A program made the translations under genes and the position numbers. 64,000 nt of DNA. Origin: Rhodopseudomonas palustris. GTDB taxonomy: Bacteria; Pseudomonadota; Alphaproteobacteria; Rhizobiales; Xanthobacteraceae. Below are positions 56,501 through 64,000 of this stretch, one piece after another. Every line of letters begins with the position of its first letter. Within the stretch, counting starts at the first letter, position 1. The notes beneath the pieces are model-generated. The model was not told where the DNA came from, did no database searches, and worked only from the letters and a program-made list of their open reading frames with translations. The stretch is taken from positions 62,001 through 126,000 of the forward strand of contig NZ_QYYD01000012.1 of the NCBI RefSeq assembly GCF_003591005.1. The letters run 5' to 3'.

Positions 56501-56961
56501 ATGCCGGCCGAACTCGCCGCCAATGTCTCGGCCAAACGCCCGCCGGCGCCGAGCAATTCGTCGCCGCCGGCGCGCAGCGCCTGCGCGGTCATGCCGAATT
56601 CGCGGTTGAAACTGCTGCGCGTGACGTCGCCGAGCAGCGCCGCCAGATGATCGTCCGGCAGCGGCTGATCGGCGGCATCGAGCAGCGTGTTCTTGTTGCC
56701 CTTGCGCCGGCGCGCGGTGATCAAGCGGCCATCGGAATGGCGAAAGCTGCCGCCGAGCCGCAGCAGCTTGCTGTCGTGCTTGAAGTCGTAGTCGGTGCGC
56801 GGGGCGAAGCCGAACAGCAGATCGCCGATCGCCGTCAGCGCCGAGGTCTTGCCGGCCTCGTTGGCGCCGAGCACGATGTGCAGTGACGCCTGCGGGGCGA
56901 ACGGCACGATCCGGTCGGTGAAGATGCCGTAGCGCTCCAGCGCCAGCTGTTCGATTCTCAC
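53509..56961 (-). CDS. Rad50/SbcC-like ATPase (YhaN family)
   Basis: A 1150-residue SMC-like protein. The N-terminal ATPase half has Walker A GANEAGKTS at residues 32-40; a long helical, coiled-coil-rich middle (about 180-960) is rich in Ala, Glu, Arg and Leu; the C-terminal half has the signature LSGLSEGTRDQLFLALRLALLE (seen as LSEGTRDQLFLALRLA), Walker B LPFIGDDLLASFD and the switch LFTHHRH. It forms a complex with the exonuclease encoded just upstream and probably works in double-strand break or recombination repair. No Cys-X-X-Cys zinc hook was seen in the middle, unlike Rad50 and SbcC. Confidence 0.88.
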   Translation of the reverse strand: MRIEQLALERYGIFTDRIVPFAPQASLHIVLGANEAGKTSALTAIGDLLFGFAPRTDYDFKHDSKLLRLGGSFRHSDGRLITARRRKGNKNTLLDAADQPLPDDHLAALLGDVTRSSFNREFGMTAQALRAGGDELLGAGGRLAETLAASSAGMAELSRIKDRLQQQADDLFTPRKSASKPFYLAAERRDAADKELRDAIVTKDMLRQLQGAVEQAAAELEKLKAEHAACGSTLARWQRTLRVRSPLARLDRIEAELAELADLPQVTEENLTEWRTALDSKTAREAEIAALDAAAAADAAEIATIHVDEALLAEAGTIEALRERLGAVRKAASDLPRRRHDRASAEATLDDCARKLGLPSHVELLTALPTDPALAEARDRLERMRSATKELAEIEGRRERAKRERDAQAATGDDPHLVDLEPLRQRFEALGDIPAQEERLRRDRAALAVELEAIGYAVAALDPAPGALERVRALPVPDRATITKFAAAFELSETELKRLDAEIAKLDDAIAASDAELARLSSAGAVPTKDDLIAARRLRDDRLGALYDGLDGDRDERRQRFDGVAEASRAIDGITDSLLTDTERATRHQDAQRRIAETRSERERITTKRASLQQGLADIAQRWAKVWTASGLQPVAAPDMLRWRDRLDDIIGRLDKCDLQRAAIDAQTMALSDGKAAIIGFLDSVGRPADPKAPAGVLYREAKGRFDQLVTAWSDAKARQVARERLDRDLAEADAARESCERTLGDLRQHWPQTMQAIGLPGEASPAQAEAALAVWSSVGVPRANLDRESRSVDTITADLQEFDSDVADLAARVAPDLSSLAAQEAVPRLAERLDEARRGSEACRRLHDNAAKRAIRRGALVAQLSASTDALQRASDILSAELTAVPELLSRFADRLQLQSEQAELRRHLLEIADGQDETALRQEREGIDLDRLQADIASATELQSQLVKDIGDATVAHHQRQREVDALTKGRDAAGAASRRREAGAELLSVAEDWLLKSAAAMLARRVVELHRAKVQDPMVARAGELFALATAEAFAGLGIDYGDEDEPTLVARRASGERVPLSGLSEGTRDQLFLALRLALLERRASETLPFIGDDLLASFDERRTLATLRLLAEAGRQRQMILFTHHRHVAELAAALPDHQVDLIEL

Positions 56962-58178
56962 GACAGCTCTCCGGCCAGCAACGTCCGGGCATCGTCGGAC
57001 AGCGTGCCGAGCAGTTCGGACGCGGCGAATTCGTCCTGCACGTCGCGTGGCAATTTGGCCTTGATGGTCTCGGCTAACTCTGCCAGCGCGGCCGCAAAGC
57101 CGGGATCCTGAGCGCCTTCGGCGAGCAAGGCGGCAACGTCGATGTCGTCCCCTTCAGGCCGCACGACAGTCTGCGCCGGCAGCGTCGTCTTGAGCTTGAG
57201 CTGCTCGATCCAGCAATCGGCGGCGAGATGCAGCGCGGCGGCGCGCAGATCGTCCTGCAGCGCCTCGCGGCGGACCAGCAGCCTGTTGTGCAGCGGCGTC
57301 GCGCCGGTCAGCGTGACGCGCACCGCGAGCGCACGGCCGTCACTCTGCGCATGCAGTTCGGCAAGCCGCTCGTTCACCACGGACGACACTTGCGTCTCGT
57401 CCGCGACGCCGGTGATATCGATCGTCAGATGCGCCCAACGCGCGCTATCCAGCGCCAGCGGCGTGACGTCGACGATGCGGCCGTCCTCGACGGTGACGCG
57501 CATCGCGCCTTTAGCGCCGGTCTCGCGAACGCTGCGGCCTTGAAGATTGCCCGGAAACACGATCCACGGGTCGCGGTGAATGATCTCGGCGGCGTGGACA
57601 TGGCCGAGCGCCCAGTAATCGTAGCCGAAGCGCTTGAGGTCATCGACGCTGCACGGCGCGTAGCCCTCGTGGCCGCGCGTGCCGTCGAGCGAGGTATGCA
57701 GCACACCGATATTCAGCCAGCCGTCGCGGCGCGCCGGATAGCTCGCGACGAAATCCGCGTTGACGCGATCCGCAAAGCTGCGGCCGTGCAGCGCCACGCG
57801 GAAGCGGTCGAGTTCGACCGTCGTGGCTTTGGTCGGAAACACCTTGACGCTCTCGGGATAAGGCAGATCGCGTGACATCAGGCTATCGGCGTCGTGATTT
57901 CCCCTGGTGATGAACACCGGAATCCCGGCGCGATGCAGCGCCCCGATGGCGCCGACGAAGAACAGCCCGGTGGTGACGTCCTTCCAGTCGCCGTCGAAAA
58001 TGTCGCCGGCGATGATCAGGAAGGCGGCGTTGCTGGCAATCGCTTCGTCGACCAGCGCCTGCACGGCCTTGCGTCCCGCTTCGGCAAAGCGCTGCGCCAC
58101 ATCCTCGTTCTTGGCGCGCAGCCCTGCCAGCGGACTGTCGATGTGCAGATCAGCAGCATGAATGAAGGTGAAGCGCAT
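56958..58178 (-). CDS. Mre11/SbcD-like DNA exonuclease (YhaO family)
   Basis: A 406-residue calcineurin-like phosphoesterase. All metal-site motifs are present: FIHAADLHIDSP at residues 4-15, IIAGDIFDGDW, TRGNHDADS, GVLHTSLDG and LGHVHAAEII. It overlaps the ATPase gene by four bases (ATGA). ATG 58178 begins the conserved domain; the longer 58223 start adds an unconserved leader. Confidence 0.92.
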   Translation of the reverse strand: MRFTFIHAADLHIDSPLAGLRAKNEDVAQRFAEAGRKAVQALVDEAIASNAAFLIIAGDIFDGDWKDVTTGLFFVGAIGALHRAGIPVFITRGNHDADSLMSRDLPYPESVKVFPTKATTVELDRFRVALHGRSFADRVNADFVASYPARRDGWLNIGVLHTSLDGTRGHEGYAPCSVDDLKRFGYDYWALGHVHAAEIIHRDPWIVFPGNLQGRSVRETGAKGAMRVTVEDGRIVDVTPLALDSARWAHLTIDITGVADETQVSSVVNERLAELHAQSDGRALAVRVTLTGATPLHNRLLVRREALQDDLRAAALHLAADCWIEQLKLKTTLPAQTVVRPEGDDIDVAALLAEGAQDPGFAAALAELAETIKAKLPRDVQDEFAASELLGTLSDDARTLLAGELS

Positions 58179-58398
58179 GGCGAGATCATCTGAGGATTGG
58201 GGGCCGACCGGGACGCACAGCAACCAGCTGGCGATCGATTCCCGGCACGCCCGACATCCTTAGAATTCAATCTGCGCTTGCGATCAAGCCTGCGATCTCG
58301 CGTCGATCGGTGCCTGCCCGGCCCCCGCTTGCAACGGCTGCGGATCGGGCCCGATGGGAGCGCCCGATCCGCCTATGCGCTTGTCGAGACGCAGCCGC

Positions 58399-59181
58399 TC
58401 AGCGCGGCGCCATCCGGATGGCGCCGTCGAGGCGGACGTCTTCGCCGTTGAAGTAGCCGTTGGTGATCATCAGAAGCGCCAGCTGGGCATACTCGTCCGG
58501 CATGCCGAGCCGCTTCGGGAACGGCACCGAGGCGCTCAGCGCCGCCTTGACGTTCTCCGGCGCGCCCTGCAGCAGCGGCGTGTTGAAGATGCCGGGCAGG
58601 ATGGTGTTGACGCGGATGCCTTCGCTCATCAGATCGCGCGCGATCGGCAGCGTCATGCCGACGACGCCGGCCTTCGAAGCCGAATAGGCCGCCTGCCCCA
58701 TCTGGCCGTCTTCGGCCGCCACCGACGCGGTGTTGACGATCGCGCCGCGCTCGCCGTCGTCCAGCGCCGGCAGCGACAGCATGCCCTTGGCCGACTTGGC
58801 GATGCAGCGGAACGTGCCGACCAGATTGATCTGGATGATGCGGTTGAACGCGTCGATCGGGAAATGCGTCGGCTCGCCGGTCTTCTTGTCGCGGCCGGCG
58901 GTCTTCACCGCATTGCCGGTGCCGGCGCAATTGACCAGGATGCGCTCCTGCTGATGCGCCGCGCGCGCCTTGGCGAAAGCCGCATCGACCTGCTCGTCGG
59001 AGGTGACGTCGACCTTGCAGAATACGCCGCCGATCTCCTTGGCGACCGCTTCGCCCTTCTCGTCGTTGAAGTCGAAGATCGCGACCTTGACGCCTTGCGC
59101 CGCCAGTGCCCGCGCTGTCGCCGCGCCAAGGCCGGACGCGCCGCCGGTGACGACCGCCGCAACGGAGGAATCGAGTTTCAT
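58399..59181 (-). CDS. Short-chain dehydrogenase, 3-hydroxyacyl-CoA dehydrogenase type 2-like
   Basis: A 260-residue SDR. The NAD site TGGASGLG is at residues 12-19, DFND (NAD-selecting Asp) near 35, NCAGTGNA near 84, the catalytic Ser in NTASVAAEDG and Y-x-x-x-K in AAYSASKAG, and ILPGIFNTPLL. The overall sequence resembles HSD17B10-type enzymes that oxidise 3-hydroxyacyl-CoA. GGGAG eight bases before ATG 59181 fixes the start. It is 79 bases downstream of the phosphotransferase gene and likely co-transcribed. Confidence 0.9.
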   Translation of the reverse strand: MKLDSSVAAVVTGGASGLGAATARALAAQGVKVAIFDFNDEKGEAVAKEIGGVFCKVDVTSDEQVDAAFAKARAAHQQERILVNCAGTGNAVKTAGRDKKTGEPTHFPIDAFNRIIQINLVGTFRCIAKSAKGMLSLPALDDGERGAIVNTASVAAEDGQMGQAAYSASKAGVVGMTLPIARDLMSEGIRVNTILPGIFNTPLLQGAPENVKAALSASVPFPKRLGMPDEYAQLALLMITNGYFNGEDVRLDGAIRMAPR

Positions 59182-59260
59182 CAGTGTTTCTCCCTTGTTG
59201 ATTTTCTTATCAGAGGCAGACGAAGGCACAGCGCTTCGTCTGCGGACGAGGTCGCTCGGA

Positions 59261-60328
59261 CTACGCTGATAGGCCGTGCTGCTTCAGCCGCCCGATAGCC
59301 TGATCGGCGAGATCGAGTTGCTCGCCGATGCGGCGCCGCAGATTATCCAGATCGACGCCCTCGGCGCTCTTCTGCCCCGCCATGTAGCGCGCATAGACGC
59401 CGTGAACGATCGCGGCGCTCTTCCAGCGGTTGAAGCCGACGTAGTAATCGAGCTTCGACAAATCCCGCCCGGTGCGCGACGCATAGCGATCTGCCAGCAT
59501 GGTGCGGGTCGGAAAGCCCGGTACCGCAGTCGGCGCTTCGCCCCATTCTCGATCGCGGTCGCTGGGATCGGGAAACTGGTTCAGCGCGTAAGCGAGGTCG
59601 GCGAGGGGATCGCCCAGTGTGGAGATCTCCCAGTCGACCACCGCGACGATGCTGTGGTCCGGCCCGGTCAGCGTGTTGTGCAGGCCGTAGTCGCCGTGCA
59701 CGATCCGCGCCGGACCTTGATCCGGTAGCTGCGCGAGCAGGAATTCGCGCAGACTGTGGGCGCGCGGATCGTCGAATTTCGCCGGCTCGATCGACGCCGT
59801 CCAGGACTGATACCAGGTCTTGAGCTGGCGGCCGACGTAGCTGTCCTTCTTGCCGAGATCGCCGAGACCGACCGTGTCCGGGTCGACCTCATGCAGATCG
59901 GCCAGCACGTCGATGAACGAATGCGCCAGCTTTTCGCGCTGCGATTCCGGCACCAGGCGGCGCGTATCGTCGGCGCTGTAGAGCGGCCGGCCGTCGACGT
60001 GGCCCATGATGTAGAACCGCGCACCGGTCACTTCTGTATCGTCGCAGAAGCCGAGCGCGGCCGGGACCGGCACCGCGGTTGGACCGAGCGCGCTGATCAG
60101 CGCCCATTCGCGCTGCATGTCGTGCGCCTTGGGCAGCAGCTCGCCGAGCGGCGGCCGGCGGATCACTGCCTTGCGGCCACCGGCGTCTTCAATCAGATAG
60201 GTCAGATTGGAGTGACCGCCTTGCAGCCGCGTCCACTGCAGCGGCGGCTCCAGCACCGGGACGTTGGTGCGGATCCAGGCCTCCACGGCCGGGATGTCGT
60301 AGCCTGCAATCGGTTCGGTGGTCTTCAT
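59261..60328 (-). CDS. Aminoglycoside-phosphotransferase-fold kinase (ACAD10/11 N-terminal type)
   Basis: A 355-residue APH-family protein. It has a nucleotide-binding N-lobe (QGGHSNLTYLI, AVIRRPP), the catalytic loop HGDYGLHNT near residue 210 and the metal-binding VVDWEISTLGDPLADLAY. The GGHSNLTY and PTAVPVPAALGFCDD stretches match the group related to the kinase domain of ACAD10/ACAD11 and to LvaA of Pseudomonas, which phosphorylate 4-hydroxyacyl-CoA. Linkage to a 3-hydroxyacyl-CoA-dehydrogenase-like gene supports acyl-CoA metabolism over antibiotic resistance. Confidence 0.85.
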   Translation of the reverse strand: MKTTEPIAGYDIPAVEAWIRTNVPVLEPPLQWTRLQGGHSNLTYLIEDAGGRKAVIRRPPLGELLPKAHDMQREWALISALGPTAVPVPAALGFCDDTEVTGARFYIMGHVDGRPLYSADDTRRLVPESQREKLAHSFIDVLADLHEVDPDTVGLGDLGKKDSYVGRQLKTWYQSWTASIEPAKFDDPRAHSLREFLLAQLPDQGPARIVHGDYGLHNTLTGPDHSIVAVVDWEISTLGDPLADLAYALNQFPDPSDRDREWGEAPTAVPGFPTRTMLADRYASRTGRDLSKLDYYVGFNRWKSAAIVHGVYARYMAGQKSAEGVDLDNLRRRIGEQLDLADQAIGRLKQHGLSA

Positions 60329-60612
60329 GCCGCCTTGCTCCTCGATTGATCGCGAAGGCGCAGTTTGACTGGAGTCGACGCATTCGTCCGAGCCAGTCGG
60401 CGCTACCCGCTGCCTGCGTCTTGCGGCTCGCCAGGTGGCTTGTCAACTGACGAGCCGCCTGAACGCATCGGCTGCTCGGCCGGGCGGCGCTGCGAGTCGG
60501 CACTACGCAATCGTGGATTTCCGCAAGACGGGATCAGGGCATACCGACGCCGCCAAGACGTGGCGAGAGGACGCGTGATGCAACGCACACACCTGCGATC
60601 GGCAGCGACAGA
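60329..60612. other. Gap between the kinase and molybdenum hydroxylase genes
   Basis: 284 bases upstream of the phosphotransferase start and downstream of the hydroxylase stop, both on the minus strand. It should hold the promoter of the kinase-dehydrogenase pair. No convincing gene, terminator or operator is visible. Confidence 0.5.
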
Positions 60613-62817
60613 TCACACGTCCGGAAGGCCCGGGAGGATCTTGTCCGGCGTCATCGGAAAGCTGCGCACGCGAACGCCGCAGGCGTGATAGATCGCGTTG
60701 CAGATCGCGCCCGCCGCACCGCAGATTCCCAGCTCGCCGACACCCTTGGCCTGCAGCGGACTCGCCGCCGGATCGCGCTCGTCGAGTAGTTCGACATCGA
60801 GATGCGGCACGTCGAGATTGACCGGGATGTGATACTCGCCGAAGTCCGGATTGACGATGTGGCCGAAGCGCTTGTCGAACACTAAGTCCTCGCCGAGCGC
60901 GCTGCCGATGCCCCAGACCATGCCGCCCATGCATTGCGAGGTGGCCGTCTTGGCGTTGAGCACACGGCCGCACCCGAAGGTGCCGCCGAAACGGCGAAGG
61001 CGGGTTTCGCCCGTATAGGCATTGACGGCGACTTCGACGAAGAACGCCCCATACATCGCGGTGGCGAAGGATTCGCTCACCTTGCCGCTCTTGAAGTGGC
61101 CGACCTGCTCCAAGGCTTCGCCGGCGAGCAACTCCGTGAAGGCGATGCGCCGGTTTCCGGTTTCGGCGAATCCGTCTTTAAGCTTGAGCTGATCCTCGGC
61201 GCAGCCGAGCCGCTCGGCGATCTGCATGCGGATCGCTTCGCAAGCCTCGAACACGGCCGACCCGGTCGACGGCGCGCCCCAGCTGCCGCCCGAACCCGAG
61301 CCCGGCGGAAACTGCGTATCACCGAGCCGCACCTCGACGTCGCGCGGATCGAGCCCGAGCATCTCGCCGGCGATCTGGCCGAGCACCGTATAGGTGCCGG
61401 TGCCGATGTCGGTCATGTCGGAGGCAACTTCGGCGGTGCCGTCCGGGCGCAGCGTCACCCGCGCCTGCGCTTCATTGAGATTGTGGACACGTGCGGCGCT
61501 CGCCATGCCGGTCCCGATCCACCACTCCCCCTCGCGCCGCATGCACGGCCGACGATCGGCGCCGTTCCAGCCGAAGCGCTTCGCGCCGGCTTTCAGGCAC
61601 TCCGTGAGCTTGCGCGAACTATACGGAATATCCTCGCTCGGATGGCGATCCGGGATGTTGCGCAGCCGCAGCTCGACCGGATCGATGCCGATGGCGTTGG
61701 CGAGTTCATCCATCGCGGATTCAAGCGCCTGCATGCCGACCGCCTCGCCGGGCGCACGCACCGAGCCCGCCGTCATCAGATTGATCCGCGTCAGATCGAC
61801 GCGAAGGCTGCGATCCTTGCCGGGATAGAGAAATTCGCTGGCCTGGGTCACCGGCTCGGCGAACTCCTCCTCCGGCAGATTGGACACGCGCGCCTCGTGG
61901 CCGAAGCCCATCAGCCGGCCATCGGCATCGGCGGCAAGCCGCAGCCGCTGCGTCGTCTCTGAGCGGCGCATCACGCATTGGAAGACCTGCTGGCGCAGCA
62001 TCACGACGCGCACCGGCCGCTTCAGCGTCATCGCCGCCACCGCCGCCGCGACGCCCTCGGGGCTGATACCAAGCTTCGAGCCGAATCCGCCGCCCACATA
62101 AGGCGACAGCAGCCGAACCTTGTCGGGCGACAGCCCGATCGCGTCGGCGAGCTCCTTGATGTTGTAGCGCAGCATCTGCAGGCTGGAATGCAGCGTCAGG
62201 GTCGCGCCGTCCCACTGCGCGATGCTGGCGTGCGGCTCCATCGGCGCGCTGTTGTGGCCCTCTGTGGTGTAGGTGACATCAACCGCGTGCGCGGCGGTGC
62301 TCATCGCGTGCTCGAGATCGCCCTGTCGCACCGGCTCGCCGAATACCTCGACCGGCGCGTCGCTGTCGTGCGGATCGAGCAGGCCGTCATCGTCCTCGCG
62401 ATACGCGACCCGCAGATGCTTGGCTGCATGGCGGGCCTGTTCGAACGTCTCAGCCACGACCAATGCGATCGGCTGACCGCGATAAGCTACCTGACGCACA
62501 TTGCGGATCGGCGACTTGCCGGCGCCGCCCTGCGCGGGCCGGGCGATCATGCGGTCGTCGCTGATCACCGCGATGACACCCGGCAGCGACAGCACCGAGC
62601 CCTCGTCGATCGCCGTGACCTCGCCCTTGGCGATGGCCGCGGTGACCAGCACGCCCTCGACGCAGCCATCGATCGTGTATTCGGCCGCGTATTTGGCGGT
62701 GCCGGTGGTCTTGGCCGGGCCGTCCGGGCGATCCAGCGGCTTGCCGATCACGCCCTGCACCATCGCATCGAGCCGGTTGCGATCGTCCGGCTTGTCCATC
62801 GTCAGCATGCGAGTCAT
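60613..62817 (-). CDS. Molybdenum hydroxylase large subunit (xanthine dehydrogenase family, PaoC/YagR type)
   Basis: A 734-residue molybdopterin-binding subunit. GGGFGSKLG near residue 245 and the PGSGSGGSWGAPSTGSAVFEACEA region (seen as GSGGSWGAPSTGS) contact the cofactor, and the catalytic Glu is about 695 in GVGELGICGAAGAI. The protein resembles periplasmic or cytosolic aldehyde oxidoreductases of the PaoABC group. It overlaps the FAD subunit gene by four bases. Probable substrates are aromatic aldehydes or N-heterocycles; not determinable from sequence alone. Confidence 0.92.
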   Translation of the reverse strand: MTRMLTMDKPDDRNRLDAMVQGVIGKPLDRPDGPAKTTGTAKYAAEYTIDGCVEGVLVTAAIAKGEVTAIDEGSVLSLPGVIAVISDDRMIARPAQGGAGKSPIRNVRQVAYRGQPIALVVAETFEQARHAAKHLRVAYREDDDGLLDPHDSDAPVEVFGEPVRQGDLEHAMSTAAHAVDVTYTTEGHNSAPMEPHASIAQWDGATLTLHSSLQMLRYNIKELADAIGLSPDKVRLLSPYVGGGFGSKLGISPEGVAAAVAAMTLKRPVRVVMLRQQVFQCVMRRSETTQRLRLAADADGRLMGFGHEARVSNLPEEEFAEPVTQASEFLYPGKDRSLRVDLTRINLMTAGSVRAPGEAVGMQALESAMDELANAIGIDPVELRLRNIPDRHPSEDIPYSSRKLTECLKAGAKRFGWNGADRRPCMRREGEWWIGTGMASAARVHNLNEAQARVTLRPDGTAEVASDMTDIGTGTYTVLGQIAGEMLGLDPRDVEVRLGDTQFPPGSGSGGSWGAPSTGSAVFEACEAIRMQIAERLGCAEDQLKLKDGFAETGNRRIAFTELLAGEALEQVGHFKSGKVSESFATAMYGAFFVEVAVNAYTGETRLRRFGGTFGCGRVLNAKTATSQCMGGMVWGIGSALGEDLVFDKRFGHIVNPDFGEYHIPVNLDVPHLDVELLDERDPAASPLQAKGVGELGICGAAGAICNAIYHACGVRVRSFPMTPDKILPGLPDV

Positions 62818-63794
62818 GCGGCAGCTCCCGTGGCTTCGCGCAGCACCGCCTTGAGGGTTCGCCGGGCAAGCGGAATTTTGAAATCATTGGCGCCGTAACC
62901 GGTGGCGCCTTCGAGCAGCAAATCGGCGGCTTGATCGATCAGCGCGTCGGACGGCAGCTTGCCGCGCACCAGATCGTCGATCCGCGGATCGTGCCACGGC
63001 TTGTGCGCCAGGCTGCCGAACGCCAGCGAGGCGTCCGCGATCTTGTCGCCCTCCATCCGGACCACCGCGGCGATGGACACCAGCGCGAAGGCATAAGACG
63101 AGCGGTCACGCACCTTGCGATAGATCTGGCGGCCGCCCCGCGGCGGCGGCAGCAGCACCGCGGTGATCACTTCGCCCGGCTCGAGCACATTGTCTTTATC
63201 GGGTGTGTCGCCCGGCAGCCGATGGAAGCCGCGGACCGGCACGCTGCGCTTGCGGCCGTCCGGCTTGGCGATTTCGACGACCGCGTTCAGCGCCGCCAGC
63301 GCCACCGCCATGTCGCCCGGATAGGTGGCGATGCATTGATCGCTGGCGCCGAGAACCGCGTGGATCCGGTTGAACCCGCCGATCGCCGAACAGCCGCTCC
63401 CCGGCTGGCGTTTGTTGCACGGCGTCTCGATATTGTAGAAGTAGTTGCAGCGCGTGCGCTGACACAGATTGCCGCCGGTGGTCGCCTTGTTGCGCAGCTG
63501 AAACGTCGCGCCTGCCAGGATCGCGCGCGACAGCACCGGGTAGTCGCGGCGCACGCGCTCGTCCGCGGCGCAGACGCTGTTGCTGACCAGCGCGCCGATC
63601 CGCAAGCCATCGCCCTCGGCCTCGATGCCGCCGAGCGGTAGCCGATTGATATCGACCAGTTCGCTCGGGGTTTCGATCTCGAGCTTCATCAAATCGAGCA
63701 GATTGGTGCCGCCGGCAATCGCGCGCCCGCCATCGCGCAGCAGCAGCGCGGCGCGTTCGAGCCCGTGAGCCTGGGTGTATTCGAACGGCCTCAT
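62814..63794 (-). CDS. Molybdenum hydroxylase FAD subunit (PaoB/YagS type, with Fe-S insert)
   Basis: A 326-residue FAD-binding medium subunit. AIAGGTNLLDLMK at about 26-38 and GATFQLRNKATTGGNLCQR near 95-113 are the FAD motifs. It has four cysteines (C111, C116, C126, C135) in an insert, the [4Fe-4S] arrangement known from E. coli PaoB and 4-hydroxybenzoyl-CoA reductase. ATG 63794 starts the homology and overlaps the stop of the [2Fe-2S] subunit. Confidence 0.92.
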   Translation of the reverse strand: MRPFEYTQAHGLERAALLLRDGGRAIAGGTNLLDLMKLEIETPSELVDINRLPLGGIEAEGDGLRIGALVSNSVCAADERVRRDYPVLSRAILAGATFQLRNKATTGGNLCQRTRCNYFYNIETPCNKRQPGSGCSAIGGFNRIHAVLGASDQCIATYPGDMAVALAALNAVVEIAKPDGRKRSVPVRGFHRLPGDTPDKDNVLEPGEVITAVLLPPPRGGRQIYRKVRDRSSYAFALVSIAAVVRMEGDKIADASLAFGSLAHKPWHDPRIDDLVRGKLPSDALIDQAADLLLEGATGYGANDFKIPLARRTLKAVLREATGAAA

Positions 63795-64000
63795 CGTCCC
63801 GCCTCCTTCACCTCGGTGATGGCGTCGACAATGTTCGAATAGGCGCCGCAGCGACACAGATTGCCGCTCATGCGTTCGCGGATCTCGTCCGCGGTCAGGC
63901 TGACCTCAGCCGACAGATCGTCGGTGACGAAGCTCGGCCATCCCATCGCGGCTTCCTGCAACATGCCGGCGGCCGAACAAATTTGGCCGGGGGTGCAGTA
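63791..64000 (-). CDS. Molybdenum hydroxylase [2Fe-2S] subunit, C-terminal part only
   Basis: The minus strand is open from the window end and encodes 69 residues before a TGA at 63791-63793. It begins YCTPGQICSAAGML and contains MSGNLCRCGAYSNIVDAI: these are the two Cys-x-x-Cys and CRC motifs of the second (helical) [2Fe-2S] domain. The first, ferredoxin-like domain and the start lie beyond the window. Its stop overlaps the FAD subunit start in ATGA. Confidence 0.92.
   Translation of the reverse strand, partial: YCTPGQICSAAGMLQEAAMGWPSFVTDDLSAEVSLTADEIRERMSGNLCRCGAYSNIVDAITEVKEAGR

Noticed and set aside
59261-60328. Aminoglycoside resistance enzyme assignment
   Set aside because: The fold family is shared, but sequence landmarks and the dehydrogenase neighbour fit the acyl-CoA-linked branch instead.

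Overview
The window is GC-rich alphaproteobacterial chromosome, most likely Rhodopseudomonas or a close relative in the Bradyrhizobium group. The pointers are the aerobic cobalamin genes (cobN, cobO, cobQ, cobW), a single-chain long-chain acyl-CoA carboxylase, a RegB/RegA redox pair beside a Cyo-type quinol oxidase, and several families of short palindromic repeats of the kind scattered through these genomes. The organism call is inference from gene content; no rRNA or tRNA gene was seen. Genes are densely packed and many overlap by 1-4 bases, so most belong to translationally coupled operons.

Region 1 (1-12180), cobalamin: cobW (5' end outside the window), cobN, cobO and cobQ run on the plus strand. 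Facing them, a cobalamin riboswitch (about 11995-12175) precedes a minus-strand operon for a nickel/cobalt permease, a BtuCDF-type ABC importer and cobD/cbiB. Palindromic repeats lie between cobW and cobN, inside cobN in frame, and between cobO and cobQ.

Region 2 (12240-14628), betaine lipid: btaB overlaps a SugE/Gdx exporter gene on the minus strand, and btaA diverges on the plus strand. A Pho-box-like direct repeat sits between btaA and btaB.

Region 3 (14889-21730): an uncharacterised plus-strand cluster of a GntR regulator, a NitT/TauT-type ABC importer with two permeases, a NodB-fold deacetylase, a fumarylacetoacetate-hydrolase-family enzyme and a MetE-like methyltransferase. A lower-GC acyltransferase gene and a repeat-filled gap (21868-23539) follow.

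Region 4 (23540-36211): a long minus-strand operon with a Dpp-type ABC importer, an acyl-CoA ligase, a one-polypeptide acyl-CoA carboxylase and a hotdog-fold protein. It diverges from its own GntR regulator. A small open reading frame ending in Cys-Cys-Gly-Glu sits just upstream of the first transporter gene.

Region 5 (36215-42962): a minus-strand amide-related operon with a solute-binding protein, a fused permease-ATPase, a formamidase/acetamidase, a second formamidase fused to an AraC regulator, and a RidA protein. The AraC-formamidase fusion is the most unusual gene in the window.

Region 6 (43283-53434): the protease ctpA; then cyoABCD, a SURF1 gene, regB and regA as one closely packed unit; then a divergent MFS transporter. 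A perfect 23-base palindrome lies between cyoA and the MFS gene.

Region 7 (53509-64000): a Rad50/Mre11-like YhaN/YhaO pair, an aminoglycoside-phosphotransferase-fold protein with an SDR dehydrogenase (probable acyl-CoA metabolism), and a three-subunit molybdenum hydroxylase of PaoABC type whose [2Fe-2S] subunit is cut by the window end.
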